DNA from: Marinobacter litoralis
Lineage (GTDB): Bacteria > Pseudomonadota > Gammaproteobacteria > Pseudomonadales > Oleiphilaceae
Length of the DNA stretch: 64,000 bases
Reading direction: 5' to 3'
Assembly (NCBI RefSeq): GCF_016427555.1
Contig: NZ_JAELVS010000003.1
Location: 88,550-152,549, forward strand
Positions 19,395-29,845 of the stretch are shown piece after piece. Within the stretch, counting starts at the first letter, position 1. Each line of letters begins with the position of its first letter. Position numbers and translations under genes: made by a program. The notes below the pieces were generated by a model. It was not told the origin of the DNA. It did no database searches and saw only the letters and a list, made by a program, of their open reading frames with translations.

Positions 19395-20117
19395 TTAAGC
19401 GTCTTTCCACCCGACAGCGCTTACTATTCCCCAGTTGCCTTTGGGATTCGGCCGGCGCCATTTTGCGGTTGGCATCCGCTTTAGGTACTCCAATGCAGCT
19501 GAATAATTGGCAAAGCGTTGCTCTGAACCTTTGTCGCCCACGGTAAAATATCCGTTTCTGTTGCAGCCTTCTCTACAAAATGAACTGCCATCCCTCGCAT
19601 AGGGTATCTTCTGATCGGTGCTCCCTTGAACACTTGCTGGAGTCGAGTCAGAAACCGCTTTGCTCGGACGGGGAACTACGCCCATGAACGTTTTTTGAAG
19701 AGCCTCCCTAGCTGCGTCGTCTAAGTCAACCCAGATAACTGCCCCCTGCTTATGGCGGTATTTTACTGGGCATGAGAGAGGTATAACCTCATCCAACACC
19801 CAGGCGTGATTCCACTTGTAGTCGGACTTGGTATGGATCTCTCGTCCGACCCTATGCTTTGGTAGGTTTTCGGAGATGTCATGAAGAGACAAAGGTCCCA
19901 AAGAGTCCACGATTGAAGCCACGCCGACAACTGTGCCACTGCCCTTTTCAATGAGGGCAATAGGGCCTCGTATTGATGTACGAGAGCTTCGCATTTCCCA
20001 GGTTTTTTCTCCTCGGAGAATTTTGCCGATCCATGGCTGATCAATAATTAGTCCACGGCTTACATTAGTCGCGGCATCTGCAATGTCATGGTCTAGTTCG
20101 TGTTCATCGTTGGTCAT
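19395..20117 (-). CDS. ASCH-domain protein with extra C-terminal domain, linked to Druantia-like genes
   Basis: 240 residues. Residues about 20-140 look like an ASCH (PUA-superfamily) domain: IIDQPWIGKILRGEKTWEMR is the typical opening, followed by a beta strand ALIEKGSG and VVGVASIVD. Such domains bind RNA or modified nucleic acid and occur in conflict systems. The C-terminal 75 residues contain two cysteines (FCREGCN) and the aromatic KWRRPNPKGNWG stretch, unassigned. It starts 15 bp after the druE stop on the same strand, so it is probably a third gene of that operon. It is not part of the published minimal druH-druE pair, so its role is open. Confidence 0.7.
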   Translation of the reverse strand: MTNDEHELDHDIADAATNVSRGLIIDQPWIGKILRGEKTWEMRSSRTSIRGPIALIEKGSGTVVGVASIVDSLGPLSLHDISENLPKHRVGREIHTKSDYKWNHAWVLDEVIPLSCPVKYRHKQGAVIWVDLDDAAREALQKTFMGVVPRPSKAVSDSTPASVQGSTDQKIPYARDGSSFCREGCNRNGYFTVGDKGSEQRFANYSAALEYLKRMPTAKWRRPNPKGNWGIVSAVGWKDA

Positions 20118-20132
20118 GGGTGAGTCCTTTCG

Positions 20133-23100
20133 TTAATAATCCATGCTGCTGTCTTCGTAAACCGCAATATCGGTAGCCCAGCCACCAGCATTGACTAACC
20201 GACCATCCCTATCAAGTTCGAGCATTCTGTTAACTTGTGCTTCAAGGTCGAGATCGAAATTAAAGTATTTCAGGTCATGGCGAAAGGATTTCATTTCCCA
20301 ATAGCCCATGCCCTGGTCGAAAGCCAGTTTAATCGTACGCCCGGAAGCCAACCCAACACTGAGTACCCTCCGGTGAGTCAGTTCGCGACGGTCATTGCTG
20401 ACTTGGAAATCTACCTGTTTGGCTCCAAGAACGGCTCTGAGGAACGCCCCCGAAACGATCCGTTGCGTTTCAGCGTTAACCCAATCGTCCCAAGCCATTC
20501 GGCTATCTCGGCGGCCATCTCCAGGCATGGTGATAACAGACAACGATGTTTCATTGCCGATTTCCACCGATTTCAGAACGTTGGCGAGCATTACTACCGC
20601 CCAAGGGGACTTCAGGTAGCGATCTTCGTACTTAAGTGAAACAATCTTTTCTTGATCGATGGCTTCCGCAAAACTCGGAGCCTTTTGCTTGAGTACGCTC
20701 CAGAAATTTCGCGCCAAATCCTGAATGGAGCCGTTGAGTTCGGTGGTCAGTTCTACCACAGCGGCGCCACTGGGCTGAGCCGACCAACCTGCAATATCCA
20801 AGGTGCTGGCTGAGAAAGCCGGCTCCTGATGTGAATAGATCCACAAGGCTTGATCATCACCACTCAGCCAGTTTTCACCGGGACTTTGGGCGCTCGCGCT
20901 GTCGGTGATCAGAGTCACGAGTTCGTCCTTTTCAAGCTCGAACTGAAGCGGCATTCTTATATCTGGATTTGGGTGATTCTCATCTGTTTCTGAGACGTCG
21001 ATACCAAATCGACCGAGATTGGCGAGCTCCTGTTTTACCTCCTCACTCAACGGAACGCCCATCGGCAAGATCAGAGTTACCCGCAAGCCATCAATAGCGC
21101 GCCATCCCATGAGTTTCCGCCGAAAATCAGGGTTGCCGAGATCCCAGTCATCGGGATTACCTTTGAGACGCAATGAGACTGCTTTCGCGCCTTTGTTGAT
21201 CCAATGACGAACGAAGCGCTCAGGATCATAAGGCCAGTAGGCTGCGCCGGGAACAGAAGCGAAAGGTTCAGGTAAGCTCAGGTGGTTTCTGATACCGCTG
21301 TGAGCCACCCATTCCAGCGCCGCCTTGCGGTTCAACTCGTCGAACTCCACCCGGCTGTCTTTGCTGGCAAGGCAGGCGGAACAGACATTGTCGCAGTTGG
21401 CCGGGCACTCAAGTTTTTTGAGCGTTTTTTCAATCAGCTCTGCCAGATTTTCTAATCCGGTGAGAACGAAGCCCGCACCGCCGGCGACGTCATCATAAAC
21501 CTGAATGACGTAACGAGTTGCGCCTGTGTCTTGGTCCTTGTCTTGCCGAACACCGAAGCCCATCTCTGTCGAGGCGATGCCTAGTTGGTCGGCAATGGTA
21601 TCGCGCAACGCCACCGCTAGGGTTGTTGCGATAACCCGGCCGTTTTCAGAGGCCGGTATCCATTCACTAGTAATCGGGCTCTTAAGTATAAGTTCAAGGA
21701 CGTCTGTCTGAGACTGATAGCCGAGGTAAATCCCGGCCATAACCTGCTCGCCTGAACAATCTTTCTCTTTATGGCTACCCGCATTTCCGCCAATGGGCCG
21801 GTGGAATTTATCAGGCTGGAGGTCATTTGGTATTTCGTGGGTCGCGGACATCGAGTCTGCACGCCCACAACTGAGACAGATTGCATACCCAGTCCCGTTT
21901 TCACCACCGGAGTGATGAAAGACATGTCCTTTATCACCGAACCGGATGAACCCGCAGCGGTCGTCAGGCAGTGAAATTATATTCTCATCTACGCTTATAC
22001 GAGGTTTTTCAACGGGGATGAATTTCTGGGAAGTAACGTCGTTACTCGTTGAATCGTAGAAATCCGTGGTAAAGCCTGCCGGTCTGAGAATCCGTTTGAC
22101 GTATTTCGGGTTAATCATGCTGTGACACTGCGTACAGGACAGTTCATCGCTGTTCACGTAGGCGTACTCTCGGTAGCCATGCGCACCGCAATTCTGACAG
22201 CTCCAGGCCAGATCGAACTTTTGTGCGCCACCTTGAGCACTGTCGTAATAGGAATAAAGCGTCACCCCGGCAGAGCGGTATACGCGTCCATCAATAACGA
22301 CCTGCGCGCCCGGCGCGTACTCACGAATGGCAATTGGCAGCCCCCTTGATGGTTTTTCTTTGTAAGTATAGATATTGTCCTCGCGAGACTTCTCTTGCTT
22401 ACGGGTGCTTTTATTAATGAAATCTTCGACGTTGTAGGTGTTAAGGTTCACCACATCGGTAGGGAAGCCATAGCCAGGCAGGAATGCGCGGGCCGCCAAG
22501 TCTCGCAGGAGGTATTCCTCTTCGTGCCGCTTTTTCTCAAGCTCCAGCGCTTTCTTATAGGCATCATCCGACGCCTCACGGTGTCGTTCGTTCAAGCGGT
22601 GATGTTCTTCTTGCCAAGACAGTGACAGTTGCTGAATCGATTCTTTACAATCGGTCGCCAACACGGGGAACGATGTGGCGGACAACGCAGTGTTTTCACG
22701 AGTGATCCGTGTAACACCTTTCACCACTTCATTCTCGGAAGACCCTGCCGCGAGGGTATCTAACCAATCGACAAACCGCTCGCACACCGACGGGTTGCCG
22801 CCGAAGAACCAATGAACGTTTAATCGTGTGCGATCATTTTCACTGTCCGTTTCGGACTTGAGGAAGCTCGCTAGCAGGAACGAATTCACGTGCCGTTGAA
22901 CCAGTGGCGCTGCACTGAGAGTAATCACCGGTGCAGGAATGGCCGTTACCCAGGGCCACTGGGGATTCTGAAAGGCCCGCGTGTTGTGCGGGTCTGGTTT
23001 ACAAAGCGTATAAGCAACGGCTCTCGGCTCGCTACGCCGGCCAGCACGACCGGCGCGCTGGAGATAATTGGCCGGATGAGGAGGCACGTTATTCATAACC

Positions 23101-26100
23101 ACCGCGGAAATACCGCCAATATCGACGCCCATTTCCATAGTTGTGGAACAATTGAGAACGTTGATTTTGCCCTTCTTAAAATCATCCTCGTATTTCTGCA
23201 GGCGCTCTGCAGCCTGCTGGGCGGAGTGTTCAGCGGTTCGGTAGTAAAAGCCGCCCTCGGCCGTGCGATCGGAAATGTCTGTCCAGAGATTTTGCTCACG
23301 AAGTGACTCGACAACCTCATTTTCGGCAATGCGTTTTCGGATTGCCCGGAGTACACCTTCCGCCTCCCCTTCCGGGGCTAGCGAGATGAACTCGGGCATC
23401 TCAACTCTTGTGCATCGATACTTCTCTACTTCGGCCTTGTTGGGCAGGTAGGGAGTCAACCCACGGAATGTAGTGTCGATAAGCCGGTTTGTGACCGGGC
23501 ATACCCACGCCGACTTGGGCAGAAAAAAGGTCATTGTTTCTCGGATAAGCGCGTAGCCCCCTCCCTGAGTTTGAAGGATCTGGGCTTTCACCAATGCTTG
23601 CCAGGCGGCCTTGAGCCACCCGTTGATCTTGTTTCGATTTGATTCCAGATCAGTAGTCAAACCTGTTCCGAGAGATAGAATTTTAACCAGGCGAGACTGC
23701 GAACCCTTTTGAAGCTGAGGCCAGGCCTTGTCTCTAGCGCCGCTGACATCGCTGCCCGGGGCGTATAGCTCTTTCGGCGCAAACCGCGCTCCCATCCAGG
23801 AACGCTCCGTTTCTCCAAAGCGGAGAAAGGTGTTTTCCCGAACGTGGAAGTCCAAGGAGACTTTAAGAAAATCTTTCCAATCTTTTAGGGTTAACTGAGT
23901 TTCTCCTTTACCATCCGTTGAGGGAGCCCGAGTTTCCGTCCAGAAGTCTGGCGTGTTGGTGACGTGCTCCAAGCCTTTGTAGCCAACAGCCACGAGCCCC
24001 AGCGTTTCCGTACTGTTCTGATTTTTTGGCCTGCGGGCATATTCTCGCAATAGGAGAACCCGCGCCATTGAATAACTACCCTCACTGCCTTTGAACAGCT
24101 GAGGGTTGGCATAGCGGTTATAATTCAGGATGGAGTATTTAAGGTCGTTCGAGGCGGCTAGCTCCTCTACCAGTTCTGACCAGGGCACTTCCAGACTATC
24201 TTCTGAACTCCCGCCATTTTTGAGTTTCTCAGCTTCAGACCTTATCCCCGAAGCCGCAGCGTGCATGCCTATTTTCTCAAGCTGCTCTGCTTGCTGTATC
24301 AATTGTTCATAGCTAGCTGTTGGAACATCTTTCGGACCAGCATCAGCCTTTGCCTGTTTATTTCTCAGTATCTGAAAAACCAATCCTCTTAGACGCGAGC
24401 GCTCCGCCTCCTGTTGCATACGCACCGCCATGCGGGCCGTGCCCTGGCGGCTATCGGTAAAGGTGATCAGCTTGCGGCCTCGACCCGGCAGGGATTCGGG
24501 AGAATCTCCATCGCAATCTTCGCGGGAAGGGTCAGGACAAAACTCCAGAACCGTTGGCACGGCGTTACTGACGTAGAAAGGCGATCCCAAATAAGACTTG
24601 CGCAGAAAGCCCCCTGGTGTTTTACCAGCGCTACCACAATTCACACAGATCGAATCAATTTCGTCCGCCTGTGAAATCGTAATGCTGTTCTCGGCATCCA
24701 GCTTCCCAAGCTCTGCCGTGTCCAGATCCAGATCTTCAGAAACGAAAGCCTCATGGGGCTTGGGCGCAATTACGGTGCGCCCTTTCAATGAGCTTCCAGC
24801 GCTGTCCGAAAGGCCGCTGTCATCTGAGTCGTCTTCCTGCAAGGAGAACTCATCACCAACATAGGGGCTAGCCTGACGCAGGTATGGATGGGCATGCTCA
24901 GCCGTCAGGTGAGGTGTTTTGCAGTCGTCACAAAAGCCCACCTCGTATACGGGCGAACCACAATCGCATTTCCCGCGCTGCTGAACATAAACCTGGCCGA
25001 ATGGCCAGTCTTCGAGATCCTCAGATTTTGCAGAGCATCGGGGGTTTATGCAGCTCCAGAGTCCATGAAGCATGCGCTGAAACAGGTGGGCTCGTAATTT
25101 GAGGAAGGGCTCTTGTTTATCCGACGGTTTGGTATCTGTCAGCAGGTCCAACCATTCCAGAAGCTCCCGTTGTTGCTGAATAGCCTCCTGACTTACCAAC
25201 AGAGAACCCACGGAGCTAATTAGATCATTGAGGCTTACGGGCTTTGGTGAGTTGACTACGGTATTGCGAATCAGCTGGGCCGTTCTGGATGTACTAAGGG
25301 CATCGAATCTTTTGGCCGAGACGGTGTTTCCTAACTCGATCGACTTGAGCTGTGCTAGCGACATACCATTGTCATCACCATCAAACGGGATTTCAGGAAC
25401 TTGACGCTGACCACCGATCACCACAATCTGGCTTAAAGGAACACCCGCTAGACCTGCAAGGTATTCTCTCAATCGTTCTTCCGCCTTCTCATCAGCGATT
25501 GTGGCAGATGTTGCGACAAACCTAATATCTGAGGCTTGGCGCCCGAAAGCTTCGACTACGCGGCGCAGCAGTAGAGAGAGCTCCGCGGCTTGAGATCCGA
25601 TATAGGTATGCGCCTCGTCGAGGACAATCCAGCGAAGAGATTGGGCCTCCCTCGACTTTTGAATGATCGGGTCGTCCACCTGACGGACGAGCATGTACTC
25701 AAGCATGGTCGCGTTGGTCATTAGAATAGGCGCCGGATGCTCCCTCAACTCTTCCCTTGAGAGAATCTGATTAGGCGTCTCTTTCTGCTCTTGCCGAACA
25801 GAGGCTCTAGATTCCTTCGTATTTCCGTTGTACAGGCAGAACCGAATGTTCTTATCGAACGGCTGGGTCCAGGCATCCAAGCGTTCCCGTTGGGAATTGA
25901 TCAGCGCGTTAAGAGGATAAAGAAATAGTGCTCTCACACCTTGCAGTGGTTTCTTTGTCTGCTGATGCTCTCGGACAAGATCCTGCAAAATTGGAATCAT
26001 GAAGCACTCGGTTTTTCCTGACCCCGTGCCGGTGGTGATCACAGCAGACTTTGGTTTGTCAGCGAGCAAGGTTCGCCAGGCCGTCAGCTGGTGCGTGTAA

Positions 26101-26399
26101 GGTTTTATGTTCGGATCAAACCGATAACTTTCATTGGCTGCTTCAGCCAAAGCAGAGATAACCTCACTGCTGAGTAAATCCCCCTCCAAGGCCTTAAAAG
26201 TAATATTCCCCGGCTCCCATCCAAACGTGTGCTCGAACACGGGTGGTGCAAGAAAGCAGCCTTCCGAACCCAATTCGTTATTCATCTGCTTTGCTAGGTG
26301 CGCTCGAAGCCCTGGATCACCCAAACCGAGGATGCTGAGCGTGGACTCCCGGGTGCGCTCTAGTGACTGGTTGATGAGATCCTTGAAATAACCACTCAT
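20133..26399 (-). CDS. druE: DruE-like giant DEAD/DEAH helicase with DUF1998/MZB C-terminal domain
   Basis: 2088 residues. SF2 helicase motifs: GTGSGKT at 124-130, DEAH at 261-264, SATIA motif III and QRAGRAGR motif VI about 1100. Several zinc-binding cysteine clusters follow a Lhr/MrfA-like plan (for example CDCG...FCDDC near 500). The C-terminal DUF1998/MZB cysteine cluster CPANCDNVCSACL is near 1720. Size, domain order and the 1105-residue partner immediately upstream fit DruE of Druantia type III, an anti-phage system. DrmA/DrmB of DISARM split these parts over two proteins, which argues against DISARM. It probably translocates on or unwinds invading DNA. Confidence 0.8.
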   Translation of the reverse strand: MSGYFKDLINQSLERTRESTLSILGLGDPGLRAHLAKQMNNELGSEGCFLAPPVFEHTFGWEPGNITFKALEGDLLSSEVISALAEAANESYRFDPNIKPYTHQLTAWRTLLADKPKSAVITTGTGSGKTECFMIPILQDLVREHQQTKKPLQGVRALFLYPLNALINSQRERLDAWTQPFDKNIRFCLYNGNTKESRASVRQEQKETPNQILSREELREHPAPILMTNATMLEYMLVRQVDDPIIQKSREAQSLRWIVLDEAHTYIGSQAAELSLLLRRVVEAFGRQASDIRFVATSATIADEKAEERLREYLAGLAGVPLSQIVVIGGQRQVPEIPFDGDDNGMSLAQLKSIELGNTVSAKRFDALSTSRTAQLIRNTVVNSPKPVSLNDLISSVGSLLVSQEAIQQQRELLEWLDLLTDTKPSDKQEPFLKLRAHLFQRMLHGLWSCINPRCSAKSEDLEDWPFGQVYVQQRGKCDCGSPVYEVGFCDDCKTPHLTAEHAHPYLRQASPYVGDEFSLQEDDSDDSGLSDSAGSSLKGRTVIAPKPHEAFVSEDLDLDTAELGKLDAENSITISQADEIDSICVNCGSAGKTPGGFLRKSYLGSPFYVSNAVPTVLEFCPDPSREDCDGDSPESLPGRGRKLITFTDSRQGTARMAVRMQQEAERSRLRGLVFQILRNKQAKADAGPKDVPTASYEQLIQQAEQLEKIGMHAAASGIRSEAEKLKNGGSSEDSLEVPWSELVEELAASNDLKYSILNYNRYANPQLFKGSEGSYSMARVLLLREYARRPKNQNSTETLGLVAVGYKGLEHVTNTPDFWTETRAPSTDGKGETQLTLKDWKDFLKVSLDFHVRENTFLRFGETERSWMGARFAPKELYAPGSDVSGARDKAWPQLQKGSQSRLVKILSLGTGLTTDLESNRNKINGWLKAAWQALVKAQILQTQGGGYALIRETMTFFLPKSAWVCPVTNRLIDTTFRGLTPYLPNKAEVEKYRCTRVEMPEFISLAPEGEAEGVLRAIRKRIAENEVVESLREQNLWTDISDRTAEGGFYYRTAEHSAQQAAERLQKYEDDFKKGKINVLNCSTTMEMGVDIGGISAVVMNNVPPHPANYLQRAGRAGRRSEPRAVAYTLCKPDPHNTRAFQNPQWPWVTAIPAPVITLSAAPLVQRHVNSFLLASFLKSETDSENDRTRLNVHWFFGGNPSVCERFVDWLDTLAAGSSENEVVKGVTRITRENTALSATSFPVLATDCKESIQQLSLSWQEEHHRLNERHREASDDAYKKALELEKKRHEEEYLLRDLAARAFLPGYGFPTDVVNLNTYNVEDFINKSTRKQEKSREDNIYTYKEKPSRGLPIAIREYAPGAQVVIDGRVYRSAGVTLYSYYDSAQGGAQKFDLAWSCQNCGAHGYREYAYVNSDELSCTQCHSMINPKYVKRILRPAGFTTDFYDSTSNDVTSQKFIPVEKPRISVDENIISLPDDRCGFIRFGDKGHVFHHSGGENGTGYAICLSCGRADSMSATHEIPNDLQPDKFHRPIGGNAGSHKEKDCSGEQVMAGIYLGYQSQTDVLELILKSPITSEWIPASENGRVIATTLAVALRDTIADQLGIASTEMGFGVRQDKDQDTGATRYVIQVYDDVAGGAGFVLTGLENLAELIEKTLKKLECPANCDNVCSACLASKDSRVEFDELNRKAALEWVAHSGIRNHLSLPEPFASVPGAAYWPYDPERFVRHWINKGAKAVSLRLKGNPDDWDLGNPDFRRKLMGWRAIDGLRVTLILPMGVPLSEEVKQELANLGRFGIDVSETDENHPNPDIRMPLQFELEKDELVTLITDSASAQSPGENWLSGDDQALWIYSHQEPAFSASTLDIAGWSAQPSGAAVVELTTELNGSIQDLARNFWSVLKQKAPSFAEAIDQEKIVSLKYEDRYLKSPWAVVMLANVLKSVEIGNETSLSVITMPGDGRRDSRMAWDDWVNAETQRIVSGAFLRAVLGAKQVDFQVSNDRRELTHRRVLSVGLASGRTIKLAFDQGMGYWEMKSFRHDLKYFNFDLDLEAQVNRMLELDRDGRLVNAGGWATDIAVYEDSSMDY

Positions 26400-26408
26400 T
26401 TTAGTTCC

Positions 26409-29400
26409 TTATTCTTTCGTTTCGAGCAAGAGGTTTGATAGCACAAGCGCATAGGTCGGCTCATACCAAGCATCGCGATCAAAATCCGAGAGAACTCGGG
26501 CAGCGAATCTAAGCTCCGGAATCGATTCCGATAGATCCGTAAAGCCTGCTTTTCCTGCTGTCACGGCGGCCATAAAGACAGGAAAAAATGCTACTGCACG
26601 TGTGAAACCAACGTCAGGGAGGGCCGATATTTCCGTCGGGAATTCTTGTTGGCTAACCCAGCTTGTGAGCTCGACGTTGAACCATTCGGGCCATCTCTGG
26701 TCGTCCGCATGGTTGCGTCGCAGATCTTCAAAGCACATCCTCGCAAAAACATAAGGGACCTGTTGCAGATTCACATGCTTTGGCTCTCGTAAGTAATTGG
26801 AAAGATGCATAAAACAAGGAATTACACTTGCGACGCTACTTATCCGATCCTCTATAAGTTTTTCAGAGAATTCTTCGGGTATGCCCTGATCAACGAGGTA
26901 ATCATGCTGCCTAGACCGAACCTTGACCCAGGTCTTCACATTCACTGTCTCCCAGATCACTGCAAGCTCATTACTTAACCGCCGACAAAATACAGGATCA
27001 AACTCTAGCCGAAAAACAGCTGTGGCGACCGCCGCAGTATTCTTCGCTAACGCCTTCCAACTCTCAAACGCTGACAAGGGCAAGGCGTGATATTGCTCTT
27101 TGAGAACCCTAAGATAGTCCCAACCACTATGTGAAAAATCCTCGGTCATCGCCGATATTACTTCGTCAAAAGCATGAGGATTGTGCATCGGGTGAAAATT
27201 TTTGGCCGCAGAATGCAAGGTGTTTGCTTGAACTTCAGATGTGATCGCCGAATCCTCCGTAACCCAGACGGCCGGGCGAAACATTACGCTGGATTGAGTC
27301 GGAGAAAATAGTAACCACGGACCGTTTTTCATCATTTTCGGCGGAATTTCGAATATCCCCATTCCCACGCCCTCGGACACCCTCTCGGGAACCTCAACTG
27401 GTACTGCGCGCGGGTCGTCGAGTCGCATACCGGACACTCTGACAGAGCCCTGTGACTCGCAGCTAGTATCTGTAACAACTTCAAGCCGCCCTATCGCTGA
27501 CGGGCGTTCAAGACGAGCATCGTAACGAACAATATTGAATTGTTTTAGTATTCGATCTGTTTCAACGGTTATGCGCACAAAGGCATCTTGATTAGAGGTT
27601 GTTCCCAGCATCTGCTGAATGTCTTCCTCAAACGCGTACAGGCTAATTTTCTGAGCCTGGCTGTTCACTGTAAATGGATAATAACGCCTGAAATTAGGAA
27701 GTTGCGGGCACATTAGTTCCAGAGAAACAAAGAATTCTTCTCTCGTGTCGGGCTTTGGTGTCAGCGTCATAGATATACCTATAAGCTGATCGAGGGATAT
27801 CAAGCCACCCTTAATCTCTGTGCTCATATCATTAAAAAGCTGAACACCAGTCTTTGGATAGGGCAACCTTAAAATGACTGGTTCGCCTGGGTTTATCCCG
27901 TCAACGATAGCTACCTGTACTTTCTCTGGCGCTTTCTGTCCGGCTTTCGGCTCCATCGTTAACAGGTAACCATCGGAAGACTCCTCCGTCTTGGAATTAA
28001 TGCTTTCTCCTATCAATTCGACCGAAAGTTTTCTGGAACTCCTTAGAATTATCCGCGCAGAGCTGTTTGACGAAGCCGGAACCGACATCACTCTCAAGTC
28101 TCTGGGGATAATCCCGACTTTGCGGCGAAGAAGAGTTTCTCCGGATTTTCCAAGAGCATTAAAATAAAAACTACCGACTTCGTTTTTTTGGTAGTCGAAT
28201 TGAACAGGTACGCCATTGGCGAAAAGCCGGCAGTCCTGGCCGCCATCGCCTTCCATAAATTGAAGGTTTGGCCAGCCCCGATAGACCAAATTTGGCAGCG
28301 TGTCATAGAGCGCTACAGTTCCGGTCAAGATGGGCTTTGAAATCGTCGCCTGAGGATCGAAGTGCAAAATTACTTTGGTGCCCTCACCAACTAACGTAGC
28401 GTCATCGCATATTTCAAGCCATTGGCCAGACAGCGTGTCAATCCCTAAAACGCTAGGTCCTTCGTCCGATTGGATAGCAAATGTTTCCGGCAGTCTCACG
28501 ATAGCGCTGGAATCAGGCACTGTTATCGATGCTGTTGCCGCCAGTTTGAGCTGTTCCCCTTCCTTTAAAAACACCATGGGAAGCGATCTATAGTCGACTT
28601 CGCTTCCCTCGAAATAAACAGCATGGACGCGATGGCCATTTGAGAGGAATTGGACTGTAAGCGGCAGCTCGGGCTTTGATCGAATGACTGGGATCGCTCG
28701 TGTGTTTATTTTCACGCCTATGCTAGATCGGTCATCGCTGACTTTTCCGTGAGCGATTCCGGAACGCTTCAGTAGAGCTTCACCCTCATAGAAAGCTATC
28801 TCGAGTCGGGTGCTTTGTATCTTGTGGCCTTCCAACTCGATCTGTATTTCGGCAGGTAGGAAGACCTCTGTTTCGATGTTCCAATTTTCATAGCCGCCTT
28901 TCAGCCAATGTTCACAGGTATAATTCTTCTCATCTGCTTCAAGGCGTTTTTTCTCCGAACGACTTTTACCAGCATCCTTGAGCCACTCATTGATGAGATT
29001 TCGCGCGTTGCCCTCGCCAACAGGTAACGGAGACTGCCTTCGCCACTCTGGGGCTTTATCGTCAAGGTAATCAGCGGGGTTATCAACGGTCGATATCGGA
29101 TGGGCCTCAGCAAGGTCCATCAACCAATCCACGATTGAGGCAATCAGCAGATATTTGTCATGTGTTCTGAACGCCTGCGGAAAGTAGTGAGAATAATTAG
29201 CAACGACTGACACAATGTCGCCACCGAACTGCTTAATTCTGTAATAATTGGAAACCGCACCACGGACTGCACGGCCAAAGCTGTGGGTATTACTCTGAAT
29301 TAAGCGCCACGGCAGTCCCCCTTCGTCAAATAACGAGCCAAGATAATCATAGCCGTTGGTTCTATGCCGAATTGGGCGTTTCCAGAAATCCAGACCTTTT

Positions 29401-29726
29401 CGTACCACTTCTCTACGGAGCTGACTGGAAAGCTCAGCAGATATCGGCTTTTCAAATCCACTCCATGACCAGCCTAGATTTGAACCGTCGTACTCTCTTC
29501 GATATTTCTCAGCTACGAACAGGCAGAAAACCGCTGACCAATATCTGAAATAGGAAGGGCTATCGACATCAGGAAGGGATTGTCGAAGTATGGTTGTTAG
29601 TTCTGAGTATTCTTCATCCGTAACATGGTATTGATAAAGAGGGCTAGCGTCTGGTCCTCCAATCATTCCTCTGACGAATAGGAATTCATTAATCCATGCT
29701 TTGGTTTTGCTACGCCTAGCGTACAT
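26409..29726 (-). CDS. druH: DruH-like large protein of a Druantia type III pair
   Basis: 1105 residues with no catalytic motif I can recognise. The first 240 residues are aromatic and basic. The middle (about 270-830) is dominated by short beta strands reminiscent of repeated Ig-like or beta-sandwich units. The last 230 residues are helical. It stops 9 bp before druE. Assignment rests on size, lack of known domains and strict pairing with a DruE-like helicase, which is the definition of Druantia type III. The base composition is visibly more A+T-rich than the core genes, consistent with transfer. A plausible promoter lies upstream (TTGGCA, 17 nt, TACGAA on the minus strand around 29752-29780). 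Confidence 0.65.
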   Translation of the reverse strand: MYARRSKTKAWINEFLFVRGMIGGPDASPLYQYHVTDEEYSELTTILRQSLPDVDSPSYFRYWSAVFCLFVAEKYRREYDGSNLGWSWSGFEKPISAELSSQLRREVVRKGLDFWKRPIRHRTNGYDYLGSLFDEGGLPWRLIQSNTHSFGRAVRGAVSNYYRIKQFGGDIVSVVANYSHYFPQAFRTHDKYLLIASIVDWLMDLAEAHPISTVDNPADYLDDKAPEWRRQSPLPVGEGNARNLINEWLKDAGKSRSEKKRLEADEKNYTCEHWLKGGYENWNIETEVFLPAEIQIELEGHKIQSTRLEIAFYEGEALLKRSGIAHGKVSDDRSSIGVKINTRAIPVIRSKPELPLTVQFLSNGHRVHAVYFEGSEVDYRSLPMVFLKEGEQLKLAATASITVPDSSAIVRLPETFAIQSDEGPSVLGIDTLSGQWLEICDDATLVGEGTKVILHFDPQATISKPILTGTVALYDTLPNLVYRGWPNLQFMEGDGGQDCRLFANGVPVQFDYQKNEVGSFYFNALGKSGETLLRRKVGIIPRDLRVMSVPASSNSSARIILRSSRKLSVELIGESINSKTEESSDGYLLTMEPKAGQKAPEKVQVAIVDGINPGEPVILRLPYPKTGVQLFNDMSTEIKGGLISLDQLIGISMTLTPKPDTREEFFVSLELMCPQLPNFRRYYPFTVNSQAQKISLYAFEEDIQQMLGTTSNQDAFVRITVETDRILKQFNIVRYDARLERPSAIGRLEVVTDTSCESQGSVRVSGMRLDDPRAVPVEVPERVSEGVGMGIFEIPPKMMKNGPWLLFSPTQSSVMFRPAVWVTEDSAITSEVQANTLHSAAKNFHPMHNPHAFDEVISAMTEDFSHSGWDYLRVLKEQYHALPLSAFESWKALAKNTAAVATAVFRLEFDPVFCRRLSNELAVIWETVNVKTWVKVRSRQHDYLVDQGIPEEFSEKLIEDRISSVASVIPCFMHLSNYLREPKHVNLQQVPYVFARMCFEDLRRNHADDQRWPEWFNVELTSWVSQQEFPTEISALPDVGFTRAVAFFPVFMAAVTAGKAGFTDLSESIPELRFAARVLSDFDRDAWYEPTYALVLSNLLLETKE

Positions 29727-29845
29727 TAATAAGTCCCTTTATACCTGTATTTATTCGTATCGAATCTATTTTCACTTGCCAACCTCTAGTGGCTCTACCA
29801 AGCAAACACATTTCGAAAAATTTGTTCAGGAAAATTAACTAGAGA

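Noticed and set aside
20133..29726. DISARM system
   Set aside because: DISARM splits helicase and DUF1998 into drmA and drmB and has a PLD protein and a methylase; here one giant protein has both parts and those partners are missing.
29727..29845. Sigma-54 promoter in front of druH
   Set aside because: A TGGCA half is present on the minus strand, but there is no GC at the required 10-nt distance; a sigma-70-like pair fits better.
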